Shown here one piece after another: positions 18,597-27,233 of a DNA stretch of 64,000 nucleotides (positions are counted from its first letter, which is position 1; every line of letters starts with the position of its first letter). Position numbers and translations under genes: made by a program. Source of the stretch: Peptacetobacter sp900550335 (GTDB lineage: Bacteria > Bacillota > Clostridia > Peptostreptococcales > Peptostreptococcaceae); assembly GCF_047528295.1 (NCBI RefSeq), contig NZ_CP180001.1, positions 1,984,001 through 2,048,000 of the forward strand, written 5' to 3'. The notes under the pieces were generated by a model that was given only the letters and a program-made list of their open reading frames with translations, did not search any database and was not told the DNA's origin.

Positions 18597-18618
18597 TATT
18601 TACATTTATTTTTTATAC

Positions 18619-19866
18619 TTACATTTCTTTTATTTTATAATCAAATCCTGCTTCATCCATTATATTTAGGTATGGCATTGGATCAAAGTATTCTGGAGAA
18701 TATACTCCTTCTCCTGTCCATATTCCTCTACCTATAAGCTCTATTGCTATTGCTGCACCAAATCCTGTCTGTGCAACTACTGCCTGCATTCCCCAATCTT
18801 TCATAGATTCCTGATTGTCAAATGTCTGATACATCATTATTTCTTTTTCTTTACCATCTTTAATTCCCTTACAATGTATTCCAACACACATTTCTCCAAC
18901 CATTTCATTTCCTATGTCTTTAGGCTGTGGAGCACATGCAGCTACAACATCTCTAGGAGAAACTTTTACTCCACCTACTTCTACAGGTTTAGTTCCTCTA
19001 AGTCCTAATTTATCTATAACTTTTAATGCATTCATAAGATTTTCGTCAAGAGATATTTTATATGTAACTCTTTCTAATCCGTACTGTTCAAGGTATCTAG
19101 GCATTGTAACAGTTTCTTCGTGTTCTATTTTTACTAGAGTATTTTCTCCAACTTCTGGCATATCAAATTTTTCTTCTCCAGCAAAAGCATCTTCTACTAT
19201 AAATCCACCGTTATTTTTATCCCATTCAACATTAGGATTCATACATTCATCTAAAACTGTCCATACATTGAATCCAAAAGTAATATCATCTTTATCCGCA
19301 GAAGGTATCTGAAGATTTCCACCGTCTTTTACATGTATTTCTTTTATTTCATCAAATAATTTTGTTGCTGCATATTTTGCAAATACATTTACAACTCCTG
19401 GATCTATTCCCATACATATACAAGCTAACTGTCCATTTTCTGCCCATTTTTCGTGTCTATCAAAATTGTACTTTGTCATTGGCTCCGTATAACTGTTTTC
19501 TATACCTAGACCAAATGCTGGATTTTCCATTGGAACAGACCAAGTTCCCATATTTCCGTAGTTTGCTCCTGCTTCAAATGCTGCATCAAATATATAATTG
19601 CTTAAAAATGGAGCTGTTGCATCCATAACAAAATCTAAGTCGTATTTTTTTACAAGTTCTTTCATACTTTCTTTTGATTTTGCATTTACAAATTCTGGTT
19701 TGAATCTATCGTAATCTCCTAGATTATCACACACTTCTTTTGCTCTGTCTAAATCATAATCAGAAACAACTACAAGCTCTAGCCAATCGCTATTCTTATC
19801 TCTTTCCTTTAATATCCTTAAAATTGATTCACCGACTGCTCCGGCACCTACTAATAACATTCTCAT
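18619..19866 (-). CDS. Saccharopine dehydrogenase-like NAD(P)-dependent enzyme
   Basis: 415 aa with an N-terminal Rossmann fold (MRMLLVGAGAVGESILRIL) and the saccharopine dehydrogenase / carboxynorspermidine synthase fold in the C-terminal part (GWG.., IDPGVVNVFAKYAA, RGTKPVEVGG). Members join or split an amino acid and an oxo acid through a secondary amine; the substrate here is unknown. ATG at 19866 is chosen because AGGGAGAG lies nine bases upstream; a longer open frame to 20067 runs into the riboswitch and is not coding. The tandem glycine riboswitch in its leader suggests a link to glycine metabolism rather than lysine. Confidence 0.85.
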   Translation of the reverse strand: MRMLLVGAGAVGESILRILKERDKNSDWLELVVVSDYDLDRAKEVCDNLGDYDRFKPEFVNAKSKESMKELVKKYDLDFVMDATAPFLSNYIFDAAFEAGANYGNMGTWSVPMENPAFGLGIENSYTEPMTKYNFDRHEKWAENGQLACICMGIDPGVVNVFAKYAATKLFDEIKEIHVKDGGNLQIPSADKDDITFGFNVWTVLDECMNPNVEWDKNNGGFIVEDAFAGEEKFDMPEVGENTLVKIEHEETVTMPRYLEQYGLERVTYKISLDENLMNALKVIDKLGLRGTKPVEVGGVKVSPRDVVAACAPQPKDIGNEMVGEMCVGIHCKGIKDGKEKEIMMYQTFDNQESMKDWGMQAVVAQTGFGAAIAIELIGRGIWTGEGVYSPEYFDPMPYLNIMDEAGFDYKIKEM

Positions 19867-19959
19867 ATCTTTTCTCTCCCTTTTGTATATAGTCTTGCAT
19901 CTTGCACAAATATGGGTTTCTCTTTTTATTATAAATAGGTATAAAAAATACCAACCTTC

Positions 19960-20185
19960 AAAAAATATAAAAAGAGATACAGATACACAAATAAATGCAT
20001 CTATATCTCTGTCCTTTTGCCAGTTGGTTATATCCTCGTAGGCGGTGAATTTAATCACTCTCTCCAAAGTATCGTCAGACTGCCCTCCTTTTGCCTGTCA
20101 GTTTCCACAGAAACAAGATGAAATTTCTGTTTTGCTTCTTCGGCGCTTTATTTAAAAAGTCTCTAATGCAGTCCTCATCCGAACA
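19960..20185 (-). ncRNA. Tandem glycine riboswitch with terminator
   Basis: On the minus strand, aptamer I has P1 GGACTGC / GCAGTC and the core segments AGAGAC, GCGCCGAAGAAGC and ACAGGCAAAAGGA. A short linker leads to aptamer II: TTTGGAGAGAG, a hairpin, CACCG, then ACTGGCAAAAGGACAGAG. Aptamer II lacks the usual CCGAAG and reads CCGCCTACGAGG. The 3' strand of its P1 (CAGAG) overlaps the 5' arm of a terminator (AGAGATA .. TATCTCT + T run, 20010-19960). Glycine binding would therefore block the terminator and turn the gene on, as known for gcvT leaders. The ON direction is inferred from the overlap. Confidence 0.85.
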
Positions 20186-20203
20186 TATTTGATTGTCATT
20201 TTT

Positions 20204-20232
20204 ATAATATAAGATTTTCATCAAACTGTCAA
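20204..20232 (-). promoter_or_regulatory. Sigma-A promoter before the glycine riboswitch
   Basis: TTGACA (20232-20227), 17 bases, TATTAT (20209-20204) on the minus strand, about 20 bases before the aptamer. Confidence 0.85.
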
Positions 20233-20283
20233 ATTTTTTAATTATAAATATTTAATTATTTTTATCTATAAATAAATATTTAC

Positions 20284-21573
20284 TTAATCCCAACCATCAT
20301 CATCTCTATCTTCACTTTTTTCATAACTTTCTAGCTGACTTACATGATACCCTATATCATCGAGCATATTCTCTTCAAATTCTTTTAAAATACTCTCTTT
20401 AAACGTTATAGGTGTCATCTTTTCTATTGGCTTTGCAAGTCGAAGTGCTGTTTTTTTAAGCTCCAATAATTTTGAATTAGTTGATTCATTATCCTCAGAA
20501 TTATTTATACAATTAATAAATTCATCTAGTGAATATATTTTAAACTTTTTAATCTTTTTACCCTCTGCTATTGCTTCAAGTAGACCTATAAAAATTTCTT
20601 GATAAGTAGATTCTTTTCCCATTTTTAGAGCTTCTGCGGTTTCAGGTATTAAATCTTCAAACAGAACCCTTTTAGGATCTTTTCCTACTATTCCCCTACT
20701 TTCAGCATAAGGAATTATTTTTTCATTTGGATAGGAAATAAGTCTCTTCATAAATTCATCATCTGTTATTCCAGTAATGTAGTATTTATTTCCTTTTAGG
20801 CCCTCAATCTTTTTAATCCGGTCAAAATATCCTTTAAGCATATTTCTTCTTATTGTATCGTTGCTAAAAATTAGCCCTCTTCCAAGAGGCTCAGATGGTT
20901 TAATCTCTATAAATTTTGTAGATTCATTTATAGGCTCTCTAAGTTTTCTGTTTGGAGACACCCTGACAGCCACTAAATCATCATATCCCTTGCTTTCTAA
21001 AAGTCTAAGTGGACAATTATCATAAAATCCACCATCTATAAATGTCCTTCCATCTATATCTTCACTCTTAAAAACAGGTAAATTAGCACTTGCCATTATG
21101 TAATCTTTTATCTTTCCTTCTGGAATATCTTCCTTAAAAATCTCTACTGGTACAGGTTTTAATCCGTCAAATTCTATTGTAACAAGGCCAAAATCCATAT
21201 CTGACTTACGAATTTTTTCTTCATCTATGTATAAATCTAAAATTCTTCTAAGCTTTGCAGTATCAATTCCTTTATTTTTTATTACTTTTTTAGCCTCTGT
21301 AGATGCGTACTCTAGCATGCCTCTATCTATATTTTTATCGACTAAATTTTCCATAAACTGGTTATCAACATTAAATAATGTCTCTGGTTGCATATTTTTC
21401 CACATATTGTAGCATACATCAAAGTCCCCTTGGACTATCATAGCTGCATTAAAAGCACCTATCGAAGTTCCAACAGCTCCTTTAAACTTATATCCTCTTT
21501 CAAAAAGAGCCTTTAATACACCTAAATGATATGCACCCTTTGATGATCCACCTTCTAGCGCAATTCCTTTCAT
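20284..21573 (-). CDS. Patatin-like phospholipase
   Basis: 429 aa. The N-terminal patatin domain has the oxyanion motif EGGSSKGAYHLG, the nucleophile motif GTSIGAF (Ser about residue 38) and the catalytic Asp motif DGGFYDN. These form a Ser-Asp lipid acyl hydrolase. It has no signal peptide or membrane helix, so it acts inside the cell or on the inner membrane face. The C-terminal 130 residues are charged and unassigned. The ATG follows a GGAGG site. The gene lies between the glycine-riboswitch unit and a TerD-like gene; a shared membrane-stress role is speculative. Confidence 0.9.
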   Translation of the reverse strand: MKGIALEGGSSKGAYHLGVLKALFERGYKFKGAVGTSIGAFNAAMIVQGDFDVCYNMWKNMQPETLFNVDNQFMENLVDKNIDRGMLEYASTEAKKVIKNKGIDTAKLRRILDLYIDEEKIRKSDMDFGLVTIEFDGLKPVPVEIFKEDIPEGKIKDYIMASANLPVFKSEDIDGRTFIDGGFYDNCPLRLLESKGYDDLVAVRVSPNRKLREPINESTKFIEIKPSEPLGRGLIFSNDTIRRNMLKGYFDRIKKIEGLKGNKYYITGITDDEFMKRLISYPNEKIIPYAESRGIVGKDPKRVLFEDLIPETAEALKMGKESTYQEIFIGLLEAIAEGKKIKKFKIYSLDEFINCINNSEDNESTNSKLLELKKTALRLAKPIEKMTPITFKESILKEFEENMLDDIGYHVSQLESYEKSEDRDDDGWD

Positions 21574-21621
21574 AAATTATCGCCTCCTTGGATAATATTG
21601 ATAAATAGTACAACTAAAATA

Positions 21622-22170
21622 TTAAATTCCTAAACCAAATTTCTTACCTAAGCTTAAAAGACCTCCGTCTAAGTAGTCAGTATTTACATTAAATTTCCAT
21701 TCTCCATTATGTCTATACATTTCTCCAAATACTATCTCTGTATTCTGGCCTACACTATCATTTATCTGGTAATCATATATTACCTCTTCCCGATCTAAAT
21801 CTATTATTCTCATAGATAAATAATCAAATCTATCATAATATCTAGCTACTTCACCGTATTCAGTTAATGTAAGTGCAAATGCTATTTTTCTTATCTTATT
21901 AGGTATTTTAGACATAGTTATATAAACTTTGTCCTCTCTTTCATTTAATTTAACTGCTTCAGATGGATGCTCTCTATTTTCACTGTAGATAAAATCCTCA
22001 TAGCTAGTCATAGTCCCACTTCCATCAGTTAAGAATACAGCTGTTCCTATTTCAAAATCATCCTTTTTTAAATAATTATTAACTCTATAATCAAATTCAA
22101 CTAAAACATTTTCTAGTTCTGGTATATCTCTTGTAAGTTCAACCTTTTGTCCCTTAAGTATTTCCTTCAT
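21622..22170 (-). CDS. TerD-family stress protein
   Basis: 182 aa with the TerD/TerZ pattern: a beta-rich body with LTDGSGTMTSYEDFIYSEN, the Ca2+-binding-type acidic loop region, and the C-terminal GEMYRHNGEWKFN. TerD proteins are Ca2+-binding and linked to tellurite, phage and envelope-stress responses. It is a lone copy rather than part of a ter gene cluster. It precedes the patatin gene by 48 bases on the same strand, so they may share a transcript. Confidence 0.8.
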   Translation of the reverse strand: MKEILKGQKVELTRDIPELENVLVEFDYRVNNYLKKDDFEIGTAVFLTDGSGTMTSYEDFIYSENREHPSEAVKLNEREDKVYITMSKIPNKIRKIAFALTLTEYGEVARYYDRFDYLSMRIIDLDREEVIYDYQINDSVGQNTEIVFGEMYRHNGEWKFNVNTDYLDGGLLSLGKKFGLGI

Positions 22171-22263
22171 CTTAAAAAATATCTCCTTCTAAAATTTTCT
22201 ACTTATTAGATTATACAACAAATCTCTAAAAAAAGTGAACTTTACTACTAGATTATGTGTAAT

Positions 22264-23061
22264 TTATTCCTGTTCATCTTCTTTCTTTTTTCTATACTTT
22301 TTATTTGACTTATCTATAGTTATATTTACAAATCTCTTTTTCTGCTGTTTTCTAAGATTTTTCTTTTCCTTTTTCTGCTCTTTCTTTTCTTCTCTTATTT
22401 CTTTTTTATGTTCTCTCTTAACTTCCTGTAGCTGTTTAATTTTTTTAGTACTTTCTTCTATCTTAACTATACTAGCTTCAATTTCTTCTTCATGCTGTTC
22501 AAGTTTTTTATTGAATCTCTTACCTATTATCCAAGAAACTAAAGTTAATCCTAAGAATAATCCTATCTTAACTGGACTGTGTATAAATCCAGTTATATCC
22601 TCAGAAATATAACTTATTATTATAAACATTACGAATTTGCCTGCCAACATAGGAGGTATAAAGTCTATTAATTTTTTCTTGCCACAAAGTGCAGATGCCA
22701 AAGTGGCCCGGCAACTAGGCATGAATGGACATGCATAAGCTAAGAATAGTATACTAAATCCTTTTTTATCTACCCACTCTATTACCGAGTCTACCTTATT
22801 ATTTTTTAATAACCATTTTAAGATTCTAATATTTCTAAATCTCGAAACTACTAAAAACAGTGCTATTGTACCTAGTCCTGATCCAATCCAAGATATAATA
22901 AGTCCTTTTAACATTCCATGTATTGCCGCATTAGCCGATACTATTGCTACAAGCGGAAGAGCTGGAATAAAGCTTTCTATAAATGCACTAAAAAGACCTG
23001 CTATTACCGATAATATTAAATTGTCTTGTGCAATATATAATAAATTTTGAATATGTTCCAT
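22264..23061 (-). CDS. VTT/TVP38 (DedA-like) membrane protein with charged tail
   Basis: 265 aa. About five to six hydrophobic segments with the VTT-domain pattern (ESFIPALPLVAIVSANAAIH near the N-terminus, and ACPFMPSCRATLASALCG) are followed by a strongly charged Lys/Glu coiled-coil tail of about 80 residues (EKKEQKKEKKNLRKQQKK). VTT proteins of this fold act as lipid scramblases or transporters in other organisms. ATG at 23061 has AGAGGGG upstream; the longer frame starting at 23091 lacks a site. The basic tail is unusual and could bind membrane or nucleic acid. Confidence 0.75.
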   Translation of the reverse strand: MEHIQNLLYIAQDNLILSVIAGLFSAFIESFIPALPLVAIVSANAAIHGMLKGLIISWIGSGLGTIALFLVVSRFRNIRILKWLLKNNKVDSVIEWVDKKGFSILFLAYACPFMPSCRATLASALCGKKKLIDFIPPMLAGKFVMFIIISYISEDITGFIHSPVKIGLFLGLTLVSWIIGKRFNKKLEQHEEEIEASIVKIEESTKKIKQLQEVKREHKKEIREEKKEQKKEKKNLRKQQKKRFVNITIDKSNKKYRKKKEDEQE

Positions 23062-23233
23062 AATAAAACCCCTCTTATCTATTTGATACAAATTAAGTAA
23101 CTTTTAATCTTTAAATTATTTTAATTTGCCTCGTTAATATATATATTTGATATATGTTCTTATTATACCTTCTTATTCTTGAGGAATTCTTAACTTTTTC
23201 TATAAATATTATAAAAAAATCCATAAGTATTAT

Positions 23234-23279
23234 AAAAAAAGACTGCTACATTTTACCCCCACTTAAAATGTAACAGCCC
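23234..23279 (-). terminator. Terminator of the EamA gene
   Basis: GGCTGTTACATTTTAAGT / TAAAATGTAGCAGTC stem followed by TTTTTTTA on the minus strand. Confidence 0.85.
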
Positions 23280-23368
23280 TCACCCGATTTATAAGATATT
23301 ACCATATACTTTATATAAATTCACTTTATATAAATTTACTTTATAAACATAAAACTTATACATTAAAT

Positions 23369-24301
23369 TTATCCAACATATACCTCTGCTTCAACTTCTT
23401 CTACAGATTCTGTTTCCACTTCTTTGTTACCTACAACCGCTGTAAATGCTGATATAAACATTATTGCAACACCTATTGCCTTTCCAACAGTAAACACCTC
23501 TCCTACTACAGTCCAACCTATTATAGATGCTGCTATAAGCTCAACAGATGCTACAACACCTACTATTGAAAGCTCACATCCTCTTGCAATACCCTCTGCA
23601 TAGAATATATACGCCATAGCTGCTGGAAATACTCCTAATAAAACCATGTATGGTAGTACATTCATATTTGTAACAAAACCTATCATTTCTATAGGTTTTG
23701 CTGAAGGAATCATAAAAATTGCACCAAATAAAAATCCATAAATTAAAATTGTTTCACTTGAAAATTCTTTTAATGCATTTTTACTGATTATAGGCATTAA
23801 TGCATAAGTTATAGCTGCCATTATTCCCATTATAATTCCATATGTGTTTATTCCTTCTAAATCAAGTACTCCTCCTGTAACAGCCATAATAGCTCCTACA
23901 CAGCATAGAATTAAAGAAATTATTTTAGCTCTAGTCATTTTTTCTTTATAAACTATTTTTGAAAATAAAGCTAAAAACAATGGAGATGTATATAAAAGAA
24001 CTGCTGCTACTGAAACACCTGTAACTTCTACTGCTTTAAAATAGCATTTGTTAAAAAGTCCCTGACATATTATTCCTATCGCTCCACAGTATAAAAGACC
24101 TTTTAAATTTATTTTTAAAACTTCTGGTCTTCTTATTAATGAATACAATGATAAAACTATAAATCCTATAAATAATCTAGTAAATGCCACCTGCTCAGAT
24201 GATAGACCTCTATTCATTAGCATATCCCCAAATAGACCTAATGTAGACCATAATATCCCTGCCATTGCTATAAATGCGTATGAATTAACACCTTTTTTCA
24301 T
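23369..24301 (-). CDS. EamA/DMT-family metabolite exporter
   Basis: 310 aa with ten hydrophobic helices in two homologous EamA halves. The second half starts near residue 150. Family members export amino acids or other metabolites. The start has GGGAGG nine bases upstream. A -24/-12 sigma-54 promoter lies just upstream and the divergent gene encodes a sigma-54 activator, so this transporter is the likely main target. The substrate is probably what the activator senses. Confidence 0.88.
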   Translation of the reverse strand: MKKGVNSYAFIAMAGILWSTLGLFGDMLMNRGLSSEQVAFTRLFIGFIVLSLYSLIRRPEVLKINLKGLLYCGAIGIICQGLFNKCYFKAVEVTGVSVAAVLLYTSPLFLALFSKIVYKEKMTRAKIISLILCCVGAIMAVTGGVLDLEGINTYGIIMGIMAAITYALMPIISKNALKEFSSETILIYGFLFGAIFMIPSAKPIEMIGFVTNMNVLPYMVLLGVFPAAMAYIFYAEGIARGCELSIVGVVASVELIAASIIGWTVVGEVFTVGKAIGVAIMFISAFTAVVGNKEVETESVEEVEAEVYVG

Positions 24302-24356
24302 ATACTTGCCTCCCTCAAACTCATATTTTTATATTCATATTACACAATATTTATAA

Positions 24357-24372
24357 AGCAAAATATATGCCA
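24357..24372 (-). promoter_or_regulatory. Sigma-54 (-24/-12) promoter of the EamA gene
   Basis: Minus-strand TGGCATATATTTTGCT: GG at -24 and GC at -12 have the required 12-base step and fit the TGGCA-N6-TTGCW pattern. The predicted start is near 24346, about 45 bases before the ATG. Confidence 0.75.
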
Positions 24373-24529
24373 TTTATTTGTTGTGTTTGTTTTTTTATTT
24401 TATATTTTTTTAAAGTTAGCGTTTGCAAGTTATACAGTTTTTTTATTACAGTCATTTTGATTTTTTATGAATATTATACTTTCCATAAATATATTCTTAT
24501 TATTTGTATATTTTTTTATAAGTATTTTT

Positions 24530-24668
24530 AAGTTATTTTTGACTCTTTTATTTATTATCTTTTTATTTAATTCTTTTTAAACTTATATCGAAGTTATATT
24601 TGACTTATTTTTGAAATAACACTAATTTATATTGTTTAAAAATAATATTTAAGTTATATTTGACTTAT
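24530..24668. promoter_or_regulatory. Three dyad sites at 60-bp spacing, probable enhancer sites
   Basis: AAGTTATATTTGACTTAT occurs at 24591 and 24651 as identical 18-mers, and at 24530 with three changes. Each has AAGT..ACTT symmetry. Spacings are 61 and 60 bases. They lie about 160-300 bases upstream of the EamA sigma-54 promoter, the usual place for activator enhancers, and the last one also overlaps the promoter area of the activator gene, which suggests autoregulation. Related half-sites occur at 24413-24440. Confidence 0.7.
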
Positions 24669-24691
24669 AAAATATAATTTAGGAGGAACGC

Positions 24692-26260
24692 ATGAAATAT
24701 AGCAAAGACTTTTATCAGAAAATATTAGAAGCTTCTCATGATGAAATATGTGTATCAGATAAAAATGGAGTTATCATATTCTGCAATAAATCTTTTGAAG
24801 AAAACTACGGTATTTTAAAATCTGAAATGATAGGTAAAAATGTTGAATACTTAGAAAATCACGGATATGCTACAAAAAGCCCTATTCCACTTGTTATACA
24901 AAGTAAAAATCAGGTTACAGTAGAACAAGAGACACATACAGGAAAAAATTTACTTATAACAGCAACTCCGGTTTTTTCTAGTAATGGAGAAATAGAATAT
25001 GTCGTTGAAAATGTAAGGGATATAACAGAGTTAAATAAAATAAAGACTAAACTACAAACCACAGAAAAAGAAATGCATAAATACAAATCCGAAGTTGAGA
25101 CATTTTATAGAACAACTTTAAAATATGAGGACAACATCATAAGCGATGGACCTGTAATGCAAAACATTATACATACAGCAGATCAAGTTGCAAAGGCAAA
25201 TGTAAATATTATGCTTCTTGGAGAATCGGGTACAGGAAAGAGTTCTTTGGCAAAGTTTATACATCAGCATAGCAGTAGATCTAACGGCCCTTTTATAACT
25301 ATAAACTGTGCTGCTATATCTCCACAACTTTTAGAATCAGAACTATTTGGGTATACTTCTGGAGCATTTACAGGTGCTAGTTCTAAAGGAAAAGTTGGAC
25401 TTGTAGAGCTTGCAGATGGAGGTACTTTATTTTTAGACGAAATTGCAGATATTCCACTTCCACTTCAATCAAAATTTTTACAATTAATTCAAGAAAAAAC
25501 TTTCCTTCCAGTAGGTGGAATAAAACAAAAGAAGGTAGATATAAGAATAATATCTGCTACAAATGCGGATATTCTATCAAAAGTAAAGGAAAGAACTTTT
25601 AGAGAGGATTTGTACTATAGATTGAATGTAATAGAAATAAAATTGCCTCCACTTAGAGAGCGCGGGGATAATCTTTTAAATTTAATTCGGTATTATTTTA
25701 AAAAATATTCAATACAGTTTGATATGAAGGATAAAATATTATCCGATGAGGCGATAAAATTTATTTCAAGCTATAATTTCCCTGGAAATATTAGGGAGCT
25801 ACAAAACATAATGCAAAATATTGTACTTACATCAAGAAGCAATTATATAGATATAAATTCACTTCCAGAGAAAATTATATATACAATAAAAAATAATAAT
25901 TCTGGTAGAAATGATAATTTATCAGTTTACAATAATTCATTTATTTCTAATGATGCCTCTAAGACAAATCATAGTATCGAAAGCAAAACAGTTAATTTTA
26001 GTATAGATAATAACATAAATTCTAAAATAATTGAAAATTCTCAAGAAAAAAATCTCATATCTTTTTCAAAAGTAAACGATGTCAAATTTTGTATAGATGA
26101 GGATAATTTGCAGGATTTAGATAGTATAATTTATAATTTTGAAAATAAAGTTATTTCTGAATATTATAGAAAGTATAAAAGTAGTTACAAAATCGCTCAA
26201 ATTCTAGGAATTTCGCAATCAAAAGCTAGTAGACTTATCAGAAAACACATTAAAAAATAA
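24692..26260 (+). CDS. Sigma-54-dependent enhancer-binding activator (PAS-AAA-HTH)
   Basis: 522 aa: a PAS sensor (about 5-110, SHDEICVSDKNGVIIFCNKS), a short coiled coil, an AAA+ domain (about 150-385) with Walker A GESGTGKSS, the sigma-54 contact loop GAFTGAS and Walker B GTLFLDEIADI, then a 90-residue Asn/Ser-rich linker and a C-terminal Fis-type helix-turn-helix. The intact GAFTGA shows it opens sigma-54 promoters. The PAS domain should sense a small metabolite. It is divergent from the EamA transporter with a -24/-12 promoter. AGGAGG lies seven bases before the ATG. The downstream phospholipase-like gene has its own sigma-A promoter. Confidence 0.93.
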   Translation: MKYSKDFYQKILEASHDEICVSDKNGVIIFCNKSFEENYGILKSEMIGKNVEYLENHGYATKSPIPLVIQSKNQVTVEQETHTGKNLLITATPVFSSNGEIEYVVENVRDITELNKIKTKLQTTEKEMHKYKSEVETFYRTTLKYEDNIISDGPVMQNIIHTADQVAKANVNIMLLGESGTGKSSLAKFIHQHSSRSNGPFITINCAAISPQLLESELFGYTSGAFTGASSKGKVGLVELADGGTLFLDEIADIPLPLQSKFLQLIQEKTFLPVGGIKQKKVDIRIISATNADILSKVKERTFREDLYYRLNVIEIKLPPLRERGDNLLNLIRYYFKKYSIQFDMKDKILSDEAIKFISSYNFPGNIRELQNIMQNIVLTSRSNYIDINSLPEKIIYTIKNNNSGRNDNLSVYNNSFISNDASKTNHSIESKTVNFSIDNNINSKIIENSQEKNLISFSKVNDVKFCIDEDNLQDLDSIIYNFENKVISEYYRKYKSSYKIAQILGISQSKASRLIRKHIKK

Positions 26261-26291
26261 TATTTAAAATGACTTTTTTGCCCCTCTAACC

Positions 26292-26320
26292 TTGTAAAAT
26301 GCAAGTTTTTCTGCTATTAT
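26292..26320 (+). promoter_or_regulatory. Sigma-A promoter of the phospholipase-like gene
   Basis: TTGTAA (26292-26297), 17 bases, TATTAT (26315-26320). It gives a leader of about 130 bases with two small hairpins (GAAGCGC / GCGTTTC and CACAAA / TTTGTG). Confidence 0.65.
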
Positions 26321-26455
26321 AAAGGTAACGAAGCGCAGGTGCGTTTCATCTCACAAATCAATTTGTTTGTGTAAGTTTAAAGTTATACAAATTTCTCTAC
26401 TTGAGATTTTTGATGCTTTAGATGAAAATTTTTTTACGAGGTGCAGAGAAAAAAT

Positions 26456-27046
26456 ATGTTAATGAACACACACTTTCAGATTGCTAAATCAGTGTTAGAA
26501 AATATGGACGAAAAGAAGGCAGTATTAATAAGCGAAAAGAACTTCGTGTACGGCAACGTTAAGCCTGATGCGTTTTCAAAATATAAATTAAAAAAGCATT
26601 ATATGGAAGAATCTTTCAATATGATTATAGAAAAGATTAAGTACTTATGTAGCTTAACTCTTGAATCTTTATCAAAAGTATTTTCTACTAGCAGACTAAG
26701 CCAGGAACTAGGTGTTATATGCCACTTCTTATGTGACTTCTTCTGTGTTGCTCACAGCGAAAGATGGGAGTTCAAACACAGTATGAATAAACATGTTATA
26801 TACGAAAGAGAGCTTGCTGCTAAAGCTAAAGAAACTGATTTAGTAAAAATTAAAGGCGATGGAGATATAAAAGAAGGAGAGTTTGAATCTTTCTTCAATA
26901 CTCTTTATAGCCAGTACAAAAGCAATGGTAATTATATAGAAAACGATCTGAAGTTTTCTACTTATGTATGCAATAGTGTTACTGATTTTGTTTTAGGAAA
27001 TATACTTTCTAATAGCAATGCTACTGCAAGTTTACAAATAGCATAA
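26456..27046 (+). CDS. Zinc-dependent phospholipase C-like protein
   Basis: 196 aa. It begins MLMNTHFQIAKSVLENM, with His and Asp residues in NTHFQIA, FVYGNVKPDAFS and HFLCDFFCVAHSERW, in the order expected for zinc ligands of the bacterial zinc-dependent phospholipase C family. It has no signal peptide, unlike the secreted alpha-toxin type, so it is an intracellular relative of unknown substrate. The start is not certain: ATG at 26456 and ATG at 26462 are both possible, and GAGGTG lies 12 bases upstream. It stands alone, with its own promoter and terminator. Confidence 0.7.
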   Translation: MLMNTHFQIAKSVLENMDEKKAVLISEKNFVYGNVKPDAFSKYKLKKHYMEESFNMIIEKIKYLCSLTLESLSKVFSTSRLSQELGVICHFLCDFFCVAHSERWEFKHSMNKHVIYERELAAKAKETDLVKIKGDGDIKEGEFESFFNTLYSQYKSNGNYIENDLKFSTYVCNSVTDFVLGNILSNSNATASLQIA

Positions 27047-27071
27047 ACTAATCTTTATACTATGATTTATC

Positions 27072-27100
27072 GGGAGTCCAGCACACGACTCCCTTTTATT
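27072..27100 (+). terminator. Terminator of the phospholipase-like gene
   Basis: GGGAGTC / GACTCCC with an 8-base loop, then TTTTATTTTAT. Confidence 0.9.
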
Positions 27101-27116
27101 TTATAACTTTATAACT

Positions 27117-27167
27117 AAAAAAGTGATTTTTATAAAAATAAATAAATTTCTCAAAAATCACTTTTTA
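27117..27167 (-). terminator. Terminator facing the HAD gene
   Basis: AAAAAGTGATTTTT / AAAAATCACTTTTT inverted repeat downstream of the minus-strand hydrolase. Confidence 0.7.
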
Positions 27168-27233
27168 TGTATTTTATTAATTTTTTAATTGCTTTACTTT
27201 TAATTGTTTTCTATTTATATATATTTGCTTAGA

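Noticed and set aside
19867..20067. N-terminal extension of the dehydrogenase-like gene
   Set aside because: The extension is read from riboswitch and terminator sequence; a proper start with ribosome binding site exists at 19866.
20057..20180. Lysine riboswitch
   Set aside because: GCCGAAG and GGAGGGC fit lysine leaders superficially, but ACAGGCAAAAGGA, the short length and the tandem arrangement fit the glycine aptamer; the P2-P5 bundle of the lysine switch is missing.
24530..24668. CRISPR array or replication iterons
   Set aside because: Only three units with unrelated AT-rich spacers, dyad symmetry and a promoter context; no cas or replication genes.
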